From assembly GCA_033065855.1 (NCBI GenBank), contig JAVXUO010001561.1, forward strand, positions 1 to 64,000: a stretch of DNA of 64,000 nucleotides, read 5' to 3'. This DNA is from Escallonia rubra (lineage: Eukaryota > Streptophyta > Magnoliopsida > Escalloniales > Escalloniaceae). Made by a program: the position numbers and the translations under genes. This document shows positions 23,735-36,915 of the stretch, piece after piece (position 1 is the stretch's first letter; each line of letters opens with the position of its first letter). The notes beneath the pieces are model-generated. The model did not search any database and was not told where the DNA came from. It saw only the letters and a list, made by a program, of their open reading frames with translations.

Positions 23735-26700
23735 GAATCACCTATTTCTGATGAAAAGTGATGCTTCGGTCATCTTTGTAGGCGTAAAAAGAGGAGGCAA
23801 AAACGTTTTAAGAGCCGACTTCAGCTTTGGCTTCTGGTTACGAGATGCAGAGGCATCAATTTATTTTTGGTGAAGAAGCAAAGTAATGAGTTCTAACTTT
23901 TTAGGTTTACTTGTGGGTGCAAAGACGTCATCAAGTATCATTAACTTAGGGAGAAGAACCTGCATAATCGAGAGATAGAGAGTCTTCTATGTATCCGCCA
24001 TAACATCGATTCATTCATTCTCATAAATAAGGACAATGATGTCATTATCATCTTTCTCAAGGGTAAATTTGTCAAAAAAAATTATTTACACACATCCACA
24101 CTTTTATAAATAGTATAAATATAGATTTGATTTGTGCTTAATCGACCTAATTCGGTATTGGGTACACAATTAGGCTGTGAATACTATTTTTAAAATATCG
24201 TTACTTGGCATCGGTGTCAAGCGCAAGCTTTCAAACTTCGGGACGAATGCTAAATTCTTTTCATGTTAATCTTGAAATATATATTATTTTGTATGCTAGT
24301 ATAAATATTATATAAAAATAATATCACTGAACCCCCTTGAGGTTAGGGGGTAATCATAATCAACCACCATTGACTTTTTGAATGTTACATGTCGGACCAT
24401 AATCTTAAAAATTCGTAACACATTTACCCTTCCTCTTAGAACAACTGTGTGTATTTATATAGTTCTTTCTTTATGTCAGCAAACCTTGTTCTTAAAAAAA
24501 ATCAATACAAGCCTTTGAAACCTTCTTCCCCTATCATCTGCCTTATGCCGTCTTTGTCCCTGGCATTTGCCGTAGCACCACATAGGCCACCGTCACCTCA
24601 AATCCACCTTAACTCTAAACCTAAAGCCCGTGTTTATGCAAATCCAAACATTATTCCCCCTCTTTCTCTTACGCTTTCTTCTACAGATCTCCAACCTTCT
24701 ACTAGCACCACAGCCACACATCCCCCACTGCCCACAAACACAGTAGCCACCCTTATCGCTACATGACAGCTCTACAATTGTTGTGCATCACGATCGTTGC
24801 CCACATTGAGGCACCCTTACCTTCATCGTACCGATAAGATAAGATCACCACCAGCGTGAAAGCAAATGCTCCTTGCCACCACCCACGGTCGCATTAAAAT
24901 GGACTCTACTACCTCCATGACCCCCACCTCCACTTCCTCAAATCACTGCCATTAACGCACAGGTTTGTCCATGTGTGCATATTTATGCTAAGGTGAGTCA
25001 GTAGAGACGGGAAAAAAAATCAGAACATTGGGTTTTTTTCCATTCCGCCGAAGCAGCTCCCCCATTAGTCCGATGTTATTTTTCATTTTTTGATTCTAGT
25101 ATTGAGCCAACAATGAAACTCCAAATAAGATGAGTGTGAGAAGTCTATGGTCTTGCTACTACCTAGGGATCCTAAGGTAATATAATTGGAAATGCAGGGG
25201 GTGTGCATGTGAGTGAGTGTGTGTGTGTGTGTGATCGTGGCTGTGTTGTTGAAGTTGGTTAAGGTTATGTTCGGCGAAGGACTTGATGGTCATGGAGGAG
25301 GGGAGGTGGTGGGAGAGGGCTTTGCCCGAAAACGGGGCAGCACTGGGATGCATCTTCGAGTTGGTGGTTAGTAGTTGTGCGGCTGTGGGTGGTCTTGATG
25401 TTTGTGCGGCTGTGTGTGGGGTTGATGGTTGGCAACGGGTGAAGAGAGGATACTTTCTGACTCCTAACTTCCTTCGAAACTTCACATCAGTTTAGCATAC
25501 TCCACCCAGCGGAGCTTCAACTCCACTATGTTTACCCTCAATGCCTCCTCCAGTCATCACTCAGTTTAGTAGTATATTAATCTACTCGCATTCTCTCTCT
25601 CTCTCTCTGAGCGGTGGTTTAGAATTTCAGTGATCTATCCCTATTGTATAAGTAGTAATATATATATGCTAATGATATGTACTATTTTAATTTTTGGTTA
25701 TTCTTTTTAACACTTTGAACTCTATTTATTTTAACTTTCTATCTCTCGAATTCCTTTAAAACTTCCCATCAGTTTAGCATATTACACTCAATGGAGCTTC
25801 AACTCACTGTTTCAACTCTTCATGCCGCCTCTACTCATCCCTCAGGTTAGTGATATATGCCTCCTCCCTCCCTCTCTCTCTTCTCCTTCTTATTCATTCT
25901 CTCTTTAGGCATTGGTTTAGAATTTCAAAATTTAATTGTTCCCATTTCATCACGCGATTCTCTGATATATGTACTTTTTGAAGATTATAGAGTTTAAAGA
26001 ACTCTTGTTTAGTTTTTTTGGGTTTTTGTTAATGTGGGGTTAGGTTTTTGTTAAAAATTTAGAATGGAATTTTACGTTTGTTAAATTGAGGCTTCTAATT
26101 AGGGTATAAGTTCGATAGAAAAAAGATATATACCACTAGATACTGATACCACAATATCATTCACTATTAGGTAGATATAGGGTAGTATTGAATGTTTTAG
26201 CTACGAAACTTTGGGATACATATTGGTAATATATAAAGAACAATTTTATACGATATATAGAATCGTATATCCCTTTATATATATGTCTCCTCCTATGTCC
26301 TCCGCACTTCATTTTATTGGTCCACCTCATCTATTCAGATGACATTGAAGCTACCTATTCAAGCAGATTTTCTACCCAAAGTCTATTATTTGTCTCTTTA
26401 TTTACTCTCTCTACTATTTTATCTCTCCAGTTTGGTCTGTCTGCCATCACCAGTGCTGCCATTTCACCATCCCACCACCACTGGCATCACTCGCCTTCGT
26501 CACAAATTTGTCGCGGCCACAATCACTACCATCGCCATGCCACCATCTTGTGTAAATAATACCTCTACCACTTATCTTGAACAAACAAAAATAAATAATT
26601 ATTGATTTGGAAAAGTCATGATGTAATTGAAAGATATAGAAAGAAACTCACATGGGTTTCAATGTTTAAGGACCATGGAATTCGCAATGGGTCGTTGCCA

Positions 26701-27741
26701 TGGAACTCTATGATTATATTATTTTCATCTACATACCTCAAAGTCTCTCACTTACAAATGTAGGTTCTTAGGGTTTTAAAGAAGGACAAAAAGACTACAT
26801 GATTGGGATTTAGATACAGAGAGGAAGACATGATTAGGCTTTGGGTAAGGATGACGTGAGAGATGCTACTTCCATGACCGTGGTCGTTGCCCTAACGGTG
26901 ACACCAATTATGGTCTGGTACTGGACTACGTGTAGAACGGAAAAGGAAAAAAAAAAACATGTTTTAAAAAAGCAGATATATTTCATTTGGTTGGCTCTCA
27001 TATCATCTGAATTGACTAAAATGAGGGTGACATATCTTCATTTCACCTACGCCATAGCAAGCAACTAATCTTCATTTCATTACAGTGATTTACCTCGCTC
27101 CTAAGTGTTTCTTTGCATTTGAATTTTCTACTGGCCTTAAGCTCATCTTGATAATTGGTATGCCTTAAGTTACTACCCTATTACTCATATGCCCATTAGT
27201 AAAACTATACACCTTATAATTCATACTTATATAGCTAATACCCACAAATTTCTGTGTAACACTCTGTAAGGTTGACATTAAGTATTACGAAGAAAAAAAT
27301 TATGAATTTCAAAAAGTAAATAACACCATATAAGAGCATGTGTTTTTCTCAAATTACCCCAAAATTGGTAATTTTTTCGTTTTTGCCTATTGTCACGCAT
27401 TCCATCGCCACGCATATACTGAAAATAAATAGAGGGCTATGACCATCACAACTGAGATTGAAATGAATAGTTTTGCAAGCTTGAAACTTTGACTGCAAAA
27501 CTTTTGGCTCAAGGATTTTATCAGTTAAGATCTTGAAAAGAATAGTCGAATGCTTGTAAGTACCCAACTGTGATCAGGATCAGATGTTCACCATCCAAAC
27601 ATCTGAAATTTATGGGTTAGTGGGACAACTTTTCATTTGTGTCTACAATCTTGTTCTTATGCACAATGTTATGTAAAACTATTCAGTGACATAATCTTTG
27701 GAAGTCAAAATCACGAGTGGTATGCCTGAGGCTTTGTTAAC
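23735..27741. other. 4-kb intergenic stretch, no supported gene
   Basis: AT-rich sequence with local CCA/CAC-rich patches (about 24540-24960, 26440-26540) that create short Pro/His/Thr open frames without domain content. There is a dispersed pair of similar segments at about 25467-25635 and 25749-25935 (listed separately). I see no intact coding region. Confidence 0.5.
25467..25935 (+). repeat. Pair of similar ~170-bp segments with exon-like content
   Basis: Segments at about 25467-25635 and 25749-25935 share TTCCTT...CATCAGTTTAGCATA, a GGAGCTTCAACTC block and a CT-rich tract followed by GGTTTAGAATTTCA. In the second copy an ATG at 25791 opens MELQLTVSTLHAASTHPS and reaches a donor-like CAG|GTTAGT at 25846. 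In the first copy the ATG is lost. This may be a duplicated first exon of a dead gene. I do not recognise the peptide. Confidence 0.4.
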
Positions 27742-28770
27742 TACGATAGCATTTGACAACATTTTTTTTTCAGTTTTGTAAAAGAGAAAAAATCTGTTTG
27801 ACAGACAATTTTCGTTTTTTTTTAGTTTTGAAAATCAGTTTTTAAAACACGTCTGTTTTTTATAACTCTGTTTTGGAGTTTTGGGTTTCTAGTTTTGGTT
27901 TTTGTTTTGATATCCAACCTTCAAACTTTGTTAGAAGCAAAAAAATGAGTATCATTTTAAGAAAACCCCCTCACACACAGAGCTTCACCATTACCACCAC
28001 CATTAGACACTTCCTTCCATCGGCCAAATCTGCCCCGTCGTCACCCTATCACCGTCGTGACCCACGAATCTGCCCTTATCGCCGTCGTCACCTTATAGTC
28101 GTCGACAACCACGAGTCTGCCACACCACCGCCACACTCTCGCCACTGCCACCCATAGATCTGCCCCAGCACCGCCACCCTACCATCATCGCCACCCACTG
28201 ATATGGCCCCCCATCACCAACCCAAGTCTTCGACAACCACGGGTTTGCCACACCACCACCACACTCTTGCCACTACCACCCACAGATATGCCCCAGCACC
28301 GCCACCTTACCCTCATTGCCACCCACGGATCTGGCCCCCCGTCGCCAACCCACACCTTCAACAATGAATCAAACCTCAACCCACCATCTCCACCCTACTG
28401 CCATAGACAATCAACGAGACTTCAAGCAACGTTGCCACCTTAGCACCGTCGCACAACCCAAAATTTGCCCTACCATCACCACCTTACCACCATTGCTTTT
28501 GATTATGGTGGTGGTGCTACGAATTGGATGGTGGTGGTGCCACCCACCAATGGTGGTGCTTCGGGGAGTTCTAGGAATCTGTTGGAGAAAAATGGTTGGT
28601 GAAAAAATTAAGAAAAGAAATGGTGAAGAAAAAACTCAAAATAAAAACTGGTTAATCAAACAACAATTGTTTTTGTAAAAAATAAAAACTAAACTAAACT
28701 AAACTGGTTTTGGTTTTTATTTTTGAAAACTGAAAACCAAAACTGTAAGTAATTTCAAACAGACCTGGGT
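27742..28770. mobile_element. TIR element 4 of the same family, copy A
   Basis: The left end ATAGCATTTGACAACATTTT and the inverted right end GGTCTGTTTGAAATTACTT resemble elements 1 to 3, with the same poly(T) arm and a CCACCGCC-rich middle. I could not identify a clean three-base duplication, so limits are approximate. The left breakpoint of the 5.9-kb tandem duplication (28166) falls in its middle. Only its right part recurs in copy B. Confidence 0.55.
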
Positions 28771-29689
28771 TTCAGTAGAATGTGTTTTGTTTTGTGGCAT
28801 CAAGCATCAAGGCTCTGCATGTGTATGGAAGAACTTCTTTGTTTCGGATGACTAAAGAGTTTAATTCCTTGAAATTGGCTTAAAGAGGCCAAGAAGATAT
28901 CAGTAGGGAAAATTTTACAAGCATAAAAGGAATAGTAACAATTAAGCACTACTTGGTTATTTTCAGCCCTGAAGCCTAGTATGAAGTTCTTATTGCATTC
29001 ATGCCAACAACACATGCTTTATTTACTTCTAGCATGAGTTAGTTTTTTGGTTTGAATGGTGGTGGAGTGACCGGTGATTTTATATTGATTCTCTTCCTTA
29101 AAAAACCAAATTCATTTGAAGGATATTCTTTTCATGTAATTCATAACGGTTTATATATGTATAGATTTGTTGTGTGTGGTACCAACTAATTGCTTGTCAA
29201 TCAAATGCATAAAGCTTCTTCTACCGAGCATAATGGTTCCTCGAATATATTAGCTGGTGCACGTCTAGGCAAATTATAATCTCCAGAAACCTCTCCTTAT
29301 CCCTTCCCTTCCCTCTAATTCCCCATATCTCTCTCTTTTATCTGTAAAGTAACTATATCATTATTATGGACAACAAATAAGAGACTTTGACAATATTACA
29401 CTGGACTAATTTAGATAAGATTTTGCTTTGTAGAGCCTAACTTACCTTTTGATTTGCATGTCAATTAGGCTTGTAATTAATAATGCTAAAATAAAATCGC
29501 AAATGCAATATAGATGACAATACATGTTATTTTAGCTGTCACTTCTCCTTCTTAACACCGTCGAGAACCTGCATGACTGACAGGTTCTTCATATTAGCTA
29601 CCCCTCCCACCTCCCCCACCATCTCATACACACACACCCTTAACATATGCACTATACAAGCATTATTCTTCTCCATGATGCACACTGAA
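28771..29689. other. Non-coding part of duplication copy A
   Basis: AT-rich sequence between TIR element 4 and the gypsy fossil, repeated at 34714-35639. It has no open frame with recognisable content. A short palindromic GAACCTGCATGACTGACAGG lies near 29568. Confidence 0.45.
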
Positions 29690-30060
29690 TTACTATAAAA
29701 AAAATCAAGGACGTTTACTTGAGATTAGAAATCAAGACCAAGTACGACCTTGAAGTGATCCTTATATGCACCATTGAGACATCCATGGTCCCACATGCGC
29801 ATAGCTTTACCCCACGAGTTGTGCCTTGGAAGGGCTTGGCATATTTGTGTTTAATATTCAACCATTTTCCGTTGTCATTCATATTGAAGCCCAACCTCAT
29901 ATCTCTCCATATTGAAGTTATGGGTTACCCTGATGTCTATCATCACTTGAACATGATTCTCATATAGACGCACCTTGACATAACGAGGCCTTTTTCACGT
30001 AAGGACTTGTGTCACGATCTTGGCATGGAGTGCATGTAAGTTTTGAAGAAAGTTTATGTG
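29690..30060 (-). mobile_element. Ty3/gypsy fossil: gag-protease region, copy A
   Basis: Minus-strand translation resembles the aspartic protease region of Ty3/gypsy polyproteins: a VMIDIRVTHNF stretch in place of the usual VMIDSGATHNF, and FQGTTRGVKLCACG like the family's IQGVARGVKL segment. It is an old, broken fragment; only this part is present here. It sits just left of the TRIM array, and a gag-like fragment in the same orientation lies on the far right of copy B. Confidence 0.6.
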
Positions 30061-30107
30061 TATGGATTGTCGATTATACTTTGCGTTTTCAACTTGGGCA
30101 CTGAACT

Positions 30108-30961
30108 TGTAACAGATCCGGTCCACAGCTTTACCAGAGGGTGGTGTCTGCCTCAAAAGGGCTAGCCAAGTAGTTACTTATAAGTTTATGGGCAGGTTTT
30201 ATAAGACTAATCACAAATCATTTCACATCCGATGTCGGATATCACAATCTCCCCACCTTATGCCTTAGCGTCCTCGCTAAGGCTCAATGACACATAACCC
30301 AAAATCTTCATCTCTAGTCGATGTGGGATATACCTGGCTAACCATTCGTCGCCCCAACCATCCTCTTGATGTGGGCTATACTCGAGTTTGCCTTCATTTC
30401 CTAACCATCGACAACTCGACTGGATAGCCCAGCCCAAACTTTTAAGAGAAGCTCTGTTACCCACTGTAACGACCAGTCCACAACACCGCCACATAGTGGT
30501 GCCTCCCTCAAAAGGGCTAGCCAAGTAGATACTTATGAGTTCATGAATAAGGTTTTTTAAGGTCAATCACAAATCATCATACATCCAATGTCGGATATTA
30601 CAGTCTCCCTACATTATGCCTTAGCGTCCTCGCTAAGGCTCGATCACGCATAACCCAAAATATTTATCTCTAGCCAATGTGGGATATACCCGGCTCACCC
30701 TTCCTTGCCCCAACCATCCTCTTGGTACGGGATATACCTAGGCTTACCTTCGTTTCTCCCAACCATCGGCAACCCGACTGGATGACCCAGCCAAACTTTT
30801 GAGAGTCGGCTCTGATACCAACTGTAACGACCTAGTCAACAACCCCACCACAGGGCAGTGCCTCCCTCAAAAGGGCTAGCCAAGTGGGTACTTATGAGTT
30901 CATGGGCAGGGTTTTATAAGTCCAATCATAAATCATATCATATCTGATATGGGATATCACA
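30108..30961 (-). mobile_element. Tandem TRIM array (three LTRs, two internal domains), copy A
   Basis: Three similar ~139-bp terminal repeats at 30108-30246, 30465-30602 and 30823-30961 start TGTGATAT and end GTTACA when read on the minus strand. Between them lie two ~220-bp internal regions. Next to the LTR on the minus strand is TTGGTATCAGAGCC, which matches the primer-binding site for initiator methionine tRNA, and at the other end a purine tract AAGGTGGGGAGA. This is the layout of a terminal-repeat retrotransposon in miniature, which shares LTRs in tandem. It is non-coding by nature. Confidence 0.75.
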
Positions 30962-30969
30962 ATTAAAAC

Positions 30970-33900
30970 TGTAACGAATCGAAAATTCGGAGCGTTAACA
31001 CCTTGGACTTCCGGAGCGTTAAAATACTCACCCACTATATCAATCGCTTAATGACATAAAAACATTGATTCAACAAACAACTTCAAATATATGTCAGAGC
31101 TTCCAATCCGTGCAATATCTCAATTTCTTTAAAATAAATGGTCATAAACAAAAAGTCTTAAGCTCATTATAGAAAGAACTAAACTGTGTTTAGGCATTTA
31201 ATGGTCCTACTAAATAAAATAACAATTGATAATCCAGCTTCTCACTCAGGCTCTAAACCCTTCCTTGAAGCAATCTACTAGTGGTCATTACTTGCAAAGA
31301 GGAATCAAACAAGAGTGAGCTTTTGAGAGCTCAGTAAGGTCGTTTAAGGACCAGAAGAAATGAATTACAAAACGATTCACATACTTAGTTCGATGACAAA
31401 CTTCCGAGGGAATTTCAAAATGAATTCAGATAGTTTAATAATGACAATATCGGGAAGAGTATCAACTCAACCCCTTCGATCAGATATAACCAGAAATTGC
31501 TTTCAGATACAATATAACAAAATCATATAATATTGAACATGAGTACAGGGTAACTAAAAGCAGGGTTTTAAAGGCAAAAGGGAAAATTGCAAAAAACACC
31601 CTCATGGTTTGGGCCATTTGCAAAAAGCCACCTGGGGTTACAAAAGTTGCAAAAAGCCCCCTAAAGTGCTTCTTTTGTTGCAACTGTTAGAAAAATCGTC
31701 TAAATTAACGGCGCGTGTAATTCAATCTCTTAAAAAATGTATTTAATAAAACTTAAAACATCAGAAAGACTAAAGTACCCTTCCTTTGCATCTCTCCCAC
31801 AAAAGCCCTAATTTCTTCTCAAATACTATCAAAACCTAACCCTAGCCGCCACACTTGCCAACCAAAGCTCTAGCTACAACACTCATCACCCTCGCCTATC
31901 TGCCACCACCGCCCGTCTGCAACCACCTAGCTCGTCACCTTCGGTACCATCAGCCCCATCACCGTGCACCGTCGCCGAAATACATTTGTGCCACCAGCCC
32001 CATCAACCACTAATTGTGCCACCAGCCCCATCAACCACCTATGCTACCGCCAGCCTCGTTACCGTGCACTGCCGACGTAAGTTCCTTCAACGCCAGAACA
32101 AACTTGCGTTGCCAGCCCACCGAACTCCACTTGTGCCGTTACCGCGCGCCGCCAGCCCACCAACCTCCACTTGCGCCATTATAGTGCTCTGCCACCCCCA
32201 TCAATCTTGACTTGCTCTGTCATGAAACCCCTAATCCAGCCCAGACGCTTGCACCACCGCCACCAGCCCCAATCACCCCGATCTTATCCCTGTCCACCAT
32301 TCAAATGAAAAAAAACCCTAGATCTACAATTTGGAAGTCGCAAATTGATTAACTAGAGCAATGAAAAGGAAATCTTATGAATAACTTCTGTGATTGATTT
32401 AATCTGATTTAATTGTGATTAAAAGGGTTGGATTTTTAAAATAATAATTTCTGATGGAAATTCCAATGGAAATGGGGTTGGGCTTCAAATTTTTTCAATT
32501 TATATAGAGGGGTAATTTAGACATTTTTACTATTCTATTACCGAAATCATTTGATGCAACACCTTTGTAATTTCATGTGCTTTTATGCAACTTTTGTAAC
32601 CCAGGTGGCTTTTTGCAAATGGCCCAAACCATGAGGGTGTTTTTTGCAATTTTCCCAAGGCAAAATTACATGTTCGTCTCAAACATAAAAGAGTTCAAAT
32701 AATTTCGATAATAATTCAGAATAAAGTTTCACGAAATTAAATTCAAGAAAATAGGTTTTGGATAGAAATCTCTTACCTCGATCCAAGTTATGCGAAGTTA
32801 AACATCCTTGATAAAAAATTCTTTGAATTAACCTAAATTGGGCAAATATTTATTAGAACACAATCTTTGCTACTATATCATTAACCTCATATCAACTACC
32901 CGAACAATGCTCCCGTCCAATCCCGAAATAACGTAACCCAAGGCAAGTCTCACATACGGTCAAACCTAGCCAGAATACCCGACACACTCCTCAAGGCTCA
33001 ATACTAACTTAAAACATAAAAGTTGAAGGGTACTAGTTACAGTTTCAATAATGTCTACGATCAATAGAAATTGATAAAAAACTAATAAGACAGAGCAAGT
33101 CAAAGTAAGCTTATTTGAAGTGTCAAAGCAACAACTTCTATACTGATAAAAAACTTTCAAACTCAATTTTGATCAAGAAATAAAAGGATTCTTAGAGTTG
33201 ATGACTTTTAGAGTTGATTCAGTATCATTACCGTATCGCATTAGATTTAGTAAAATGAATAATTATAAAATAGTTTTAATATCTTATAATTATGATTTCG
33301 GTTGCTATAACTTTTATATATATTTTAAAGTTGTTGCAAAATTATGGGATTTTATTTTCAGCTAGAAACATTATGTTTATTTATGGGCTTTTATCAGATT
33401 TAAAGAAATTGTTGTTAACTCGAAAATATTAAAAAATTGAGAAAAAATGTATTTTATTTTATATGCCGCTTTAAGGCATAAAAATATTTTATGAGAATTT
33501 ATTATCAATTATGGGTTGTTATTAAGCCTTGAGGAGTGTGCCGGTTTTCAAGGTAGGTTGGTTGTATGTGGACCCGCTTTGGGTTACGTTATTTCGGGAT
33601 TAGGGGTGTGCACTGTTTGGGTGGTTAATATTAGATTTACAGTATAGTAGCATGGATTGTGTTCTAATATATTATTTTTCCGATCTAGGTTTATTCAGAG
33701 GACTGTTGATCGATGTTGTTTAGCTTCGTGTAGCTGGGATCGAGGTAAAGAATTTCTATTCGAAATACAATTCATCATATTTGACTGCATATGAAAAACT
33801 GTTCGAATCGCACTGTTTAAACTCTTGATCAACATTAATGGGCTCTTAAAAGCTCACTCTCGTTTGACTTCATGTCTGCAGGTAATGTTCACCACTAGAT

Positions 33901-34088
33901 TGCTTGGGGATGAGTTAGAGCCTGATTGAGAAATTGGAGTTGTTTATCACTGTTTTGAGTAGTAGAACCCTTGGGTGGGAAGACATTGTTCAATTTGGTC
34001 TTCTTATTTATGAGTTTTTATTTTAATTAAATAGAGGTATTGCATTGATTAGAAGCTCTGACCTTTATTGAAATTTTATTTATAGAAT
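30970..34088. mobile_element. Foldback (long-TIR) element, copy A, right end cut by duplication junction
   Basis: The left arm starts TGTAACGAATCGAAAATTCGG. It is the inverse of the right arm seen complete in copy B. Here the right arm stops at 34088, about 96 bp short. Most of the element is its two arms, with a short loop near 33010-33510. The left arm holds a nested MULE (31580-32656). There is no coding sequence. Confidence 0.7.
31580..32656. mobile_element. Non-autonomous MULE nested in the foldback arm, copy A
   Basis: A 1,077-bp element with ~90-bp terminal inverted repeats (GGGAAAATTGCAAAAAACAC at each end) and a perfect 9-bp target duplication AAGGCAAAA (31571-31579 and 32657-32665). 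Long TIRs with a 9-bp duplication define Mutator-like elements. The interior (31780-32330) changes sharply to GC-rich, gene-leader-like sequence with CCCTAGCC and CCACCA patches. It has no transposase and may be a Pack-MULE-type carrier. Confidence 0.85.
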
Positions 34089-34113
34089 CACAAAATAAAA
34101 AGCTAGTTAGCAG
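34089..34113. other. 25-bp filler at the tandem duplication junction
   Basis: The junction between copies A and B carries A-rich filler containing CAAAATAAAAA and CTAGTTAGCAG. It partly resembles CAAAATAAAAACTGGTTA found about 460 bp into each copy. Such filler is typical of end joining with templated insertion. Confidence 0.6.
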
Positions 34114-35639
34114 CAGCACCGCCACCCTACCATCATCGCCACCCACTGATATGGCCCCCCATCACCAACCCACGTCTTCGACAACCACGGGTTTGCCACA
34201 CCACCGCCACACTCATGCCACTACCACCCACAAATCTGCCCCAGCACCGCCACCCTACCCTCATTGCCACCCACGGATCTGGGCCCCCGTCGCCAACCCA
34301 CAGCTTCAATAATGAATCAAACCTCAACCCACCATCTCCACCCCACTGCCATAAACAATCAATGAGACTTCAAGCAACGTTGCCACCTCAGCACCGTCGC
34401 ACAACCCAAAATTTGCCCTACCGTCACCACCCTACCACCATTGCATTTGATTATGGTGGTGGTGCTACGAATTGAATGGTGGTGGTGCCACCCACCAATG
34501 GTGGTGCTTCGGGGAGTTCTGGGAATCTGTTGGAGAAAAAATGGTTGGTGAAAAAATTAAGAAAAGAAATGGTAAAGAAAAAACTCAAAATAAAAACTGG
34601 TTAATCAAACAACAATTGTTTTTGTAAAAAATAAAAACTAAACTAAACTGGTTTTGGTTTTTATTTTTGAAAACTGAAAAACCAAAACTGTAAGTAATTT
34701 CAAACAGACCCAGGTTTTAGCAGAATGTGTTTTGTTTTGTGGCATCAAGCATCAAGGCTCTGCATGTGTATGGAAGAACTTCTTTGTTTCGGATGACTGA
34801 AGAGTTTAATTCCTTGAAATTGGCTTAAAGAGGCCAAGAAGATATCAGTAGGGAAAGTTTTACAAGCATAAAAGGAATAGTAACAATTAAGCACTACTTG
34901 GTTATTTTCAGCCCTGAAGCCTAGTATGAAGTTCTTATTGCATTCATGCCAACAACATATGCTTTATTTACTTCTAGCATGAGTTAGTTTTTTGGTTTGA
35001 ATGGTGGTGGAGTGACCGGTGATTTTATATTGATTCTCTTCCTTAAAAAACCAAATTCATTTGAAGGATATTCTTTTCATGTAATTCATAACGGTTTATA
35101 TATGTATAGATTTGTTGTGTGTGGTACCAACTAATCGCTTGTCAATCAAATGCATAAAGCTTCTTTTACCGAGCATAATGGTTCCTCGAATATATTAACT
35201 GGTGCACGTCTAGGCAAATTATAATCTCCAGCAACCTCTCATTCTCCCTTCCCTTCCCTCTAATTCCCCATATCTCTCTCTTTTATCTGTAAAGTAACTA
35301 TATCATTATTATGGAAAACAATTAAGAGACTTTGACAATATTACACTGGACTAATTTAGATAAGATTTTGCTTTGTAGAGCCTAACTTACCTTTTGATTT
35401 ACATGCCAATTAGGCTTGGAATTAATAATGCTAAAATAAAATCGCAAATGCAATATAGATGACAATACATGTTATTTTAGCTGTCACTTCTCCTTCTTAA
35501 CACCGTCGAGAACCTGCATGACTGACAGGTTCTTCATATTAGCTACCCCTCCCACCTCCCCCACCATCTCATACACACACACCCTTGACATATGCACTAT
35601 ACAAGCATTACTCTTCTCCATGATGCACACTGAATTACT

Positions 35640-36005
35640 ATAAAAAGAATCAAGGACGTTTACTTGAGATTAGAAATCAAGACTAAGCACGACCTTGAAG
35701 TGATCCTTATATGCACCATTGAGACATCCATGGTCCCACATGCGCATAGCTTCAACCCACGAGTTGTGCCTTGAAAGGGCTTGGCATATTTGTGTTTAAT
35801 ATTCAACCATTTTCCACTGTCATTCATATTGAAGCCCAACCTCATATCTCTCCATATTGAAGTTATGGGTTACCCTGATGTCTATCATCACTTGAACATG
35901 ATTCTCATATAGACGCACCTTGACATAACGAGGCCTTTTTCACGTAAGGACTTGTGTCACGATCTTGGCATGGAGTGCATGCAAGTTTTGAAGAAAGTTT
36001 ATGTG
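35640..36005 (-). mobile_element. Ty3/gypsy fossil: gag-protease region, copy B
   Basis: Second copy of the protease-like remnant, carried by the tandem duplication. It has the same FQGTTRG and VMIDIRVTHNF signatures and is likewise broken. Confidence 0.6.
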
Positions 36006-36052
36006 TATGGCTTGTCGATTATACTTTGCGTTTTCAACTTGGGCACTGAACT

Positions 36053-36906
36053 TGTAACATATCCGGTCCACAGCTTTACCAGAGGGTGGTGTCTGCCTCA
36101 AAAGGGCTAGCCAAGTAGTTACTTATAAGTTTATGGGCAGGTTTTATAAGACTAATCACAAATCATTTCACATCCGATGTCGGATATCACAATCTCCCCA
36201 CCTTATGCCTTAGCGTCCTTGCTAAGGGTCAATGACACATAACCCAAAATCTTGATCTCTAGTCGATGTGGGATATACCTGGCTAACCATTCGTCGCCCC
36301 AACCATCCTCTTGATGTGGGCTATACCCGAGTTTGCCTTCGTTTCCTAACCATCGGCAACTCGACTGGATAGCCCAGCCCAAACTTTTAAGAGAAGCTCG
36401 GTTACCCACTGTAACGACCAGTCCACAACACCGCCACATAGTGGTGCCTCCCTCAAAAGGGCTAGCCAAGTAGATACTTATGAGTTCATGAACAAGGTTT
36501 TTTAAGGTCAATCACAAATCATCCTTCATCCAATGTCGGATATCACACTCTCCTTACATTATGCCTTAGCGTCCTCGCTAAGGCTCGATCACGCATAACC
36601 CAAAATATTTATCTCTAGCCAATGTGGGATATACCCGGCTCACCATTCCTTGCCCCAACCATCCTCTTGGTACGGGATATACCTAGGCTTACCTTCGTTT
36701 CCCCCAACCATCGGTAACCCGATTGGATGGCCCAGCCGAACTTTTGAGAGTCGGCTCTGATACCAACTGTAACAACCTAGTCAACAACCCCACCACAGGG
36801 CAGTGCCTCCCTCAAAAGGGCTAGCCAAGTAGATACTTATGAGTTCATGGACAGAGTTTTATAAGGCCAATCACAAATCATATCATATCTGATATGGGAT
36901 ATCACA
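36053..36906 (-). mobile_element. Tandem TRIM array, copy B
   Basis: Second copy of the three-LTR TRIM array: LTRs at 36053-36191, 36410-36547 and 36768-36906. The arrangement is identical to copy A, so the array existed before the 5.9-kb duplication. Confidence 0.75.
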
Positions 36907-36915
36907 ATTAAAAAC

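Larger units (their letters stand above)
28166..34088. repeat. 5.9-kb tandem duplication, copy A
   Basis: 5,923 bp matching 34114-40037 along its whole length with a few percent differences by eye (4 in about 140 bp in one stretch compared) and small indels. The unit begins inside TIR element 4 and ends inside the right arm of the foldback element. It holds a Ty3/gypsy protease remnant, a tandem TRIM array, the foldback element and a MULE nested in that. Copy A lacks the last ~96 bp of the foldback right arm, which marks the junction. Confidence 0.93.
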
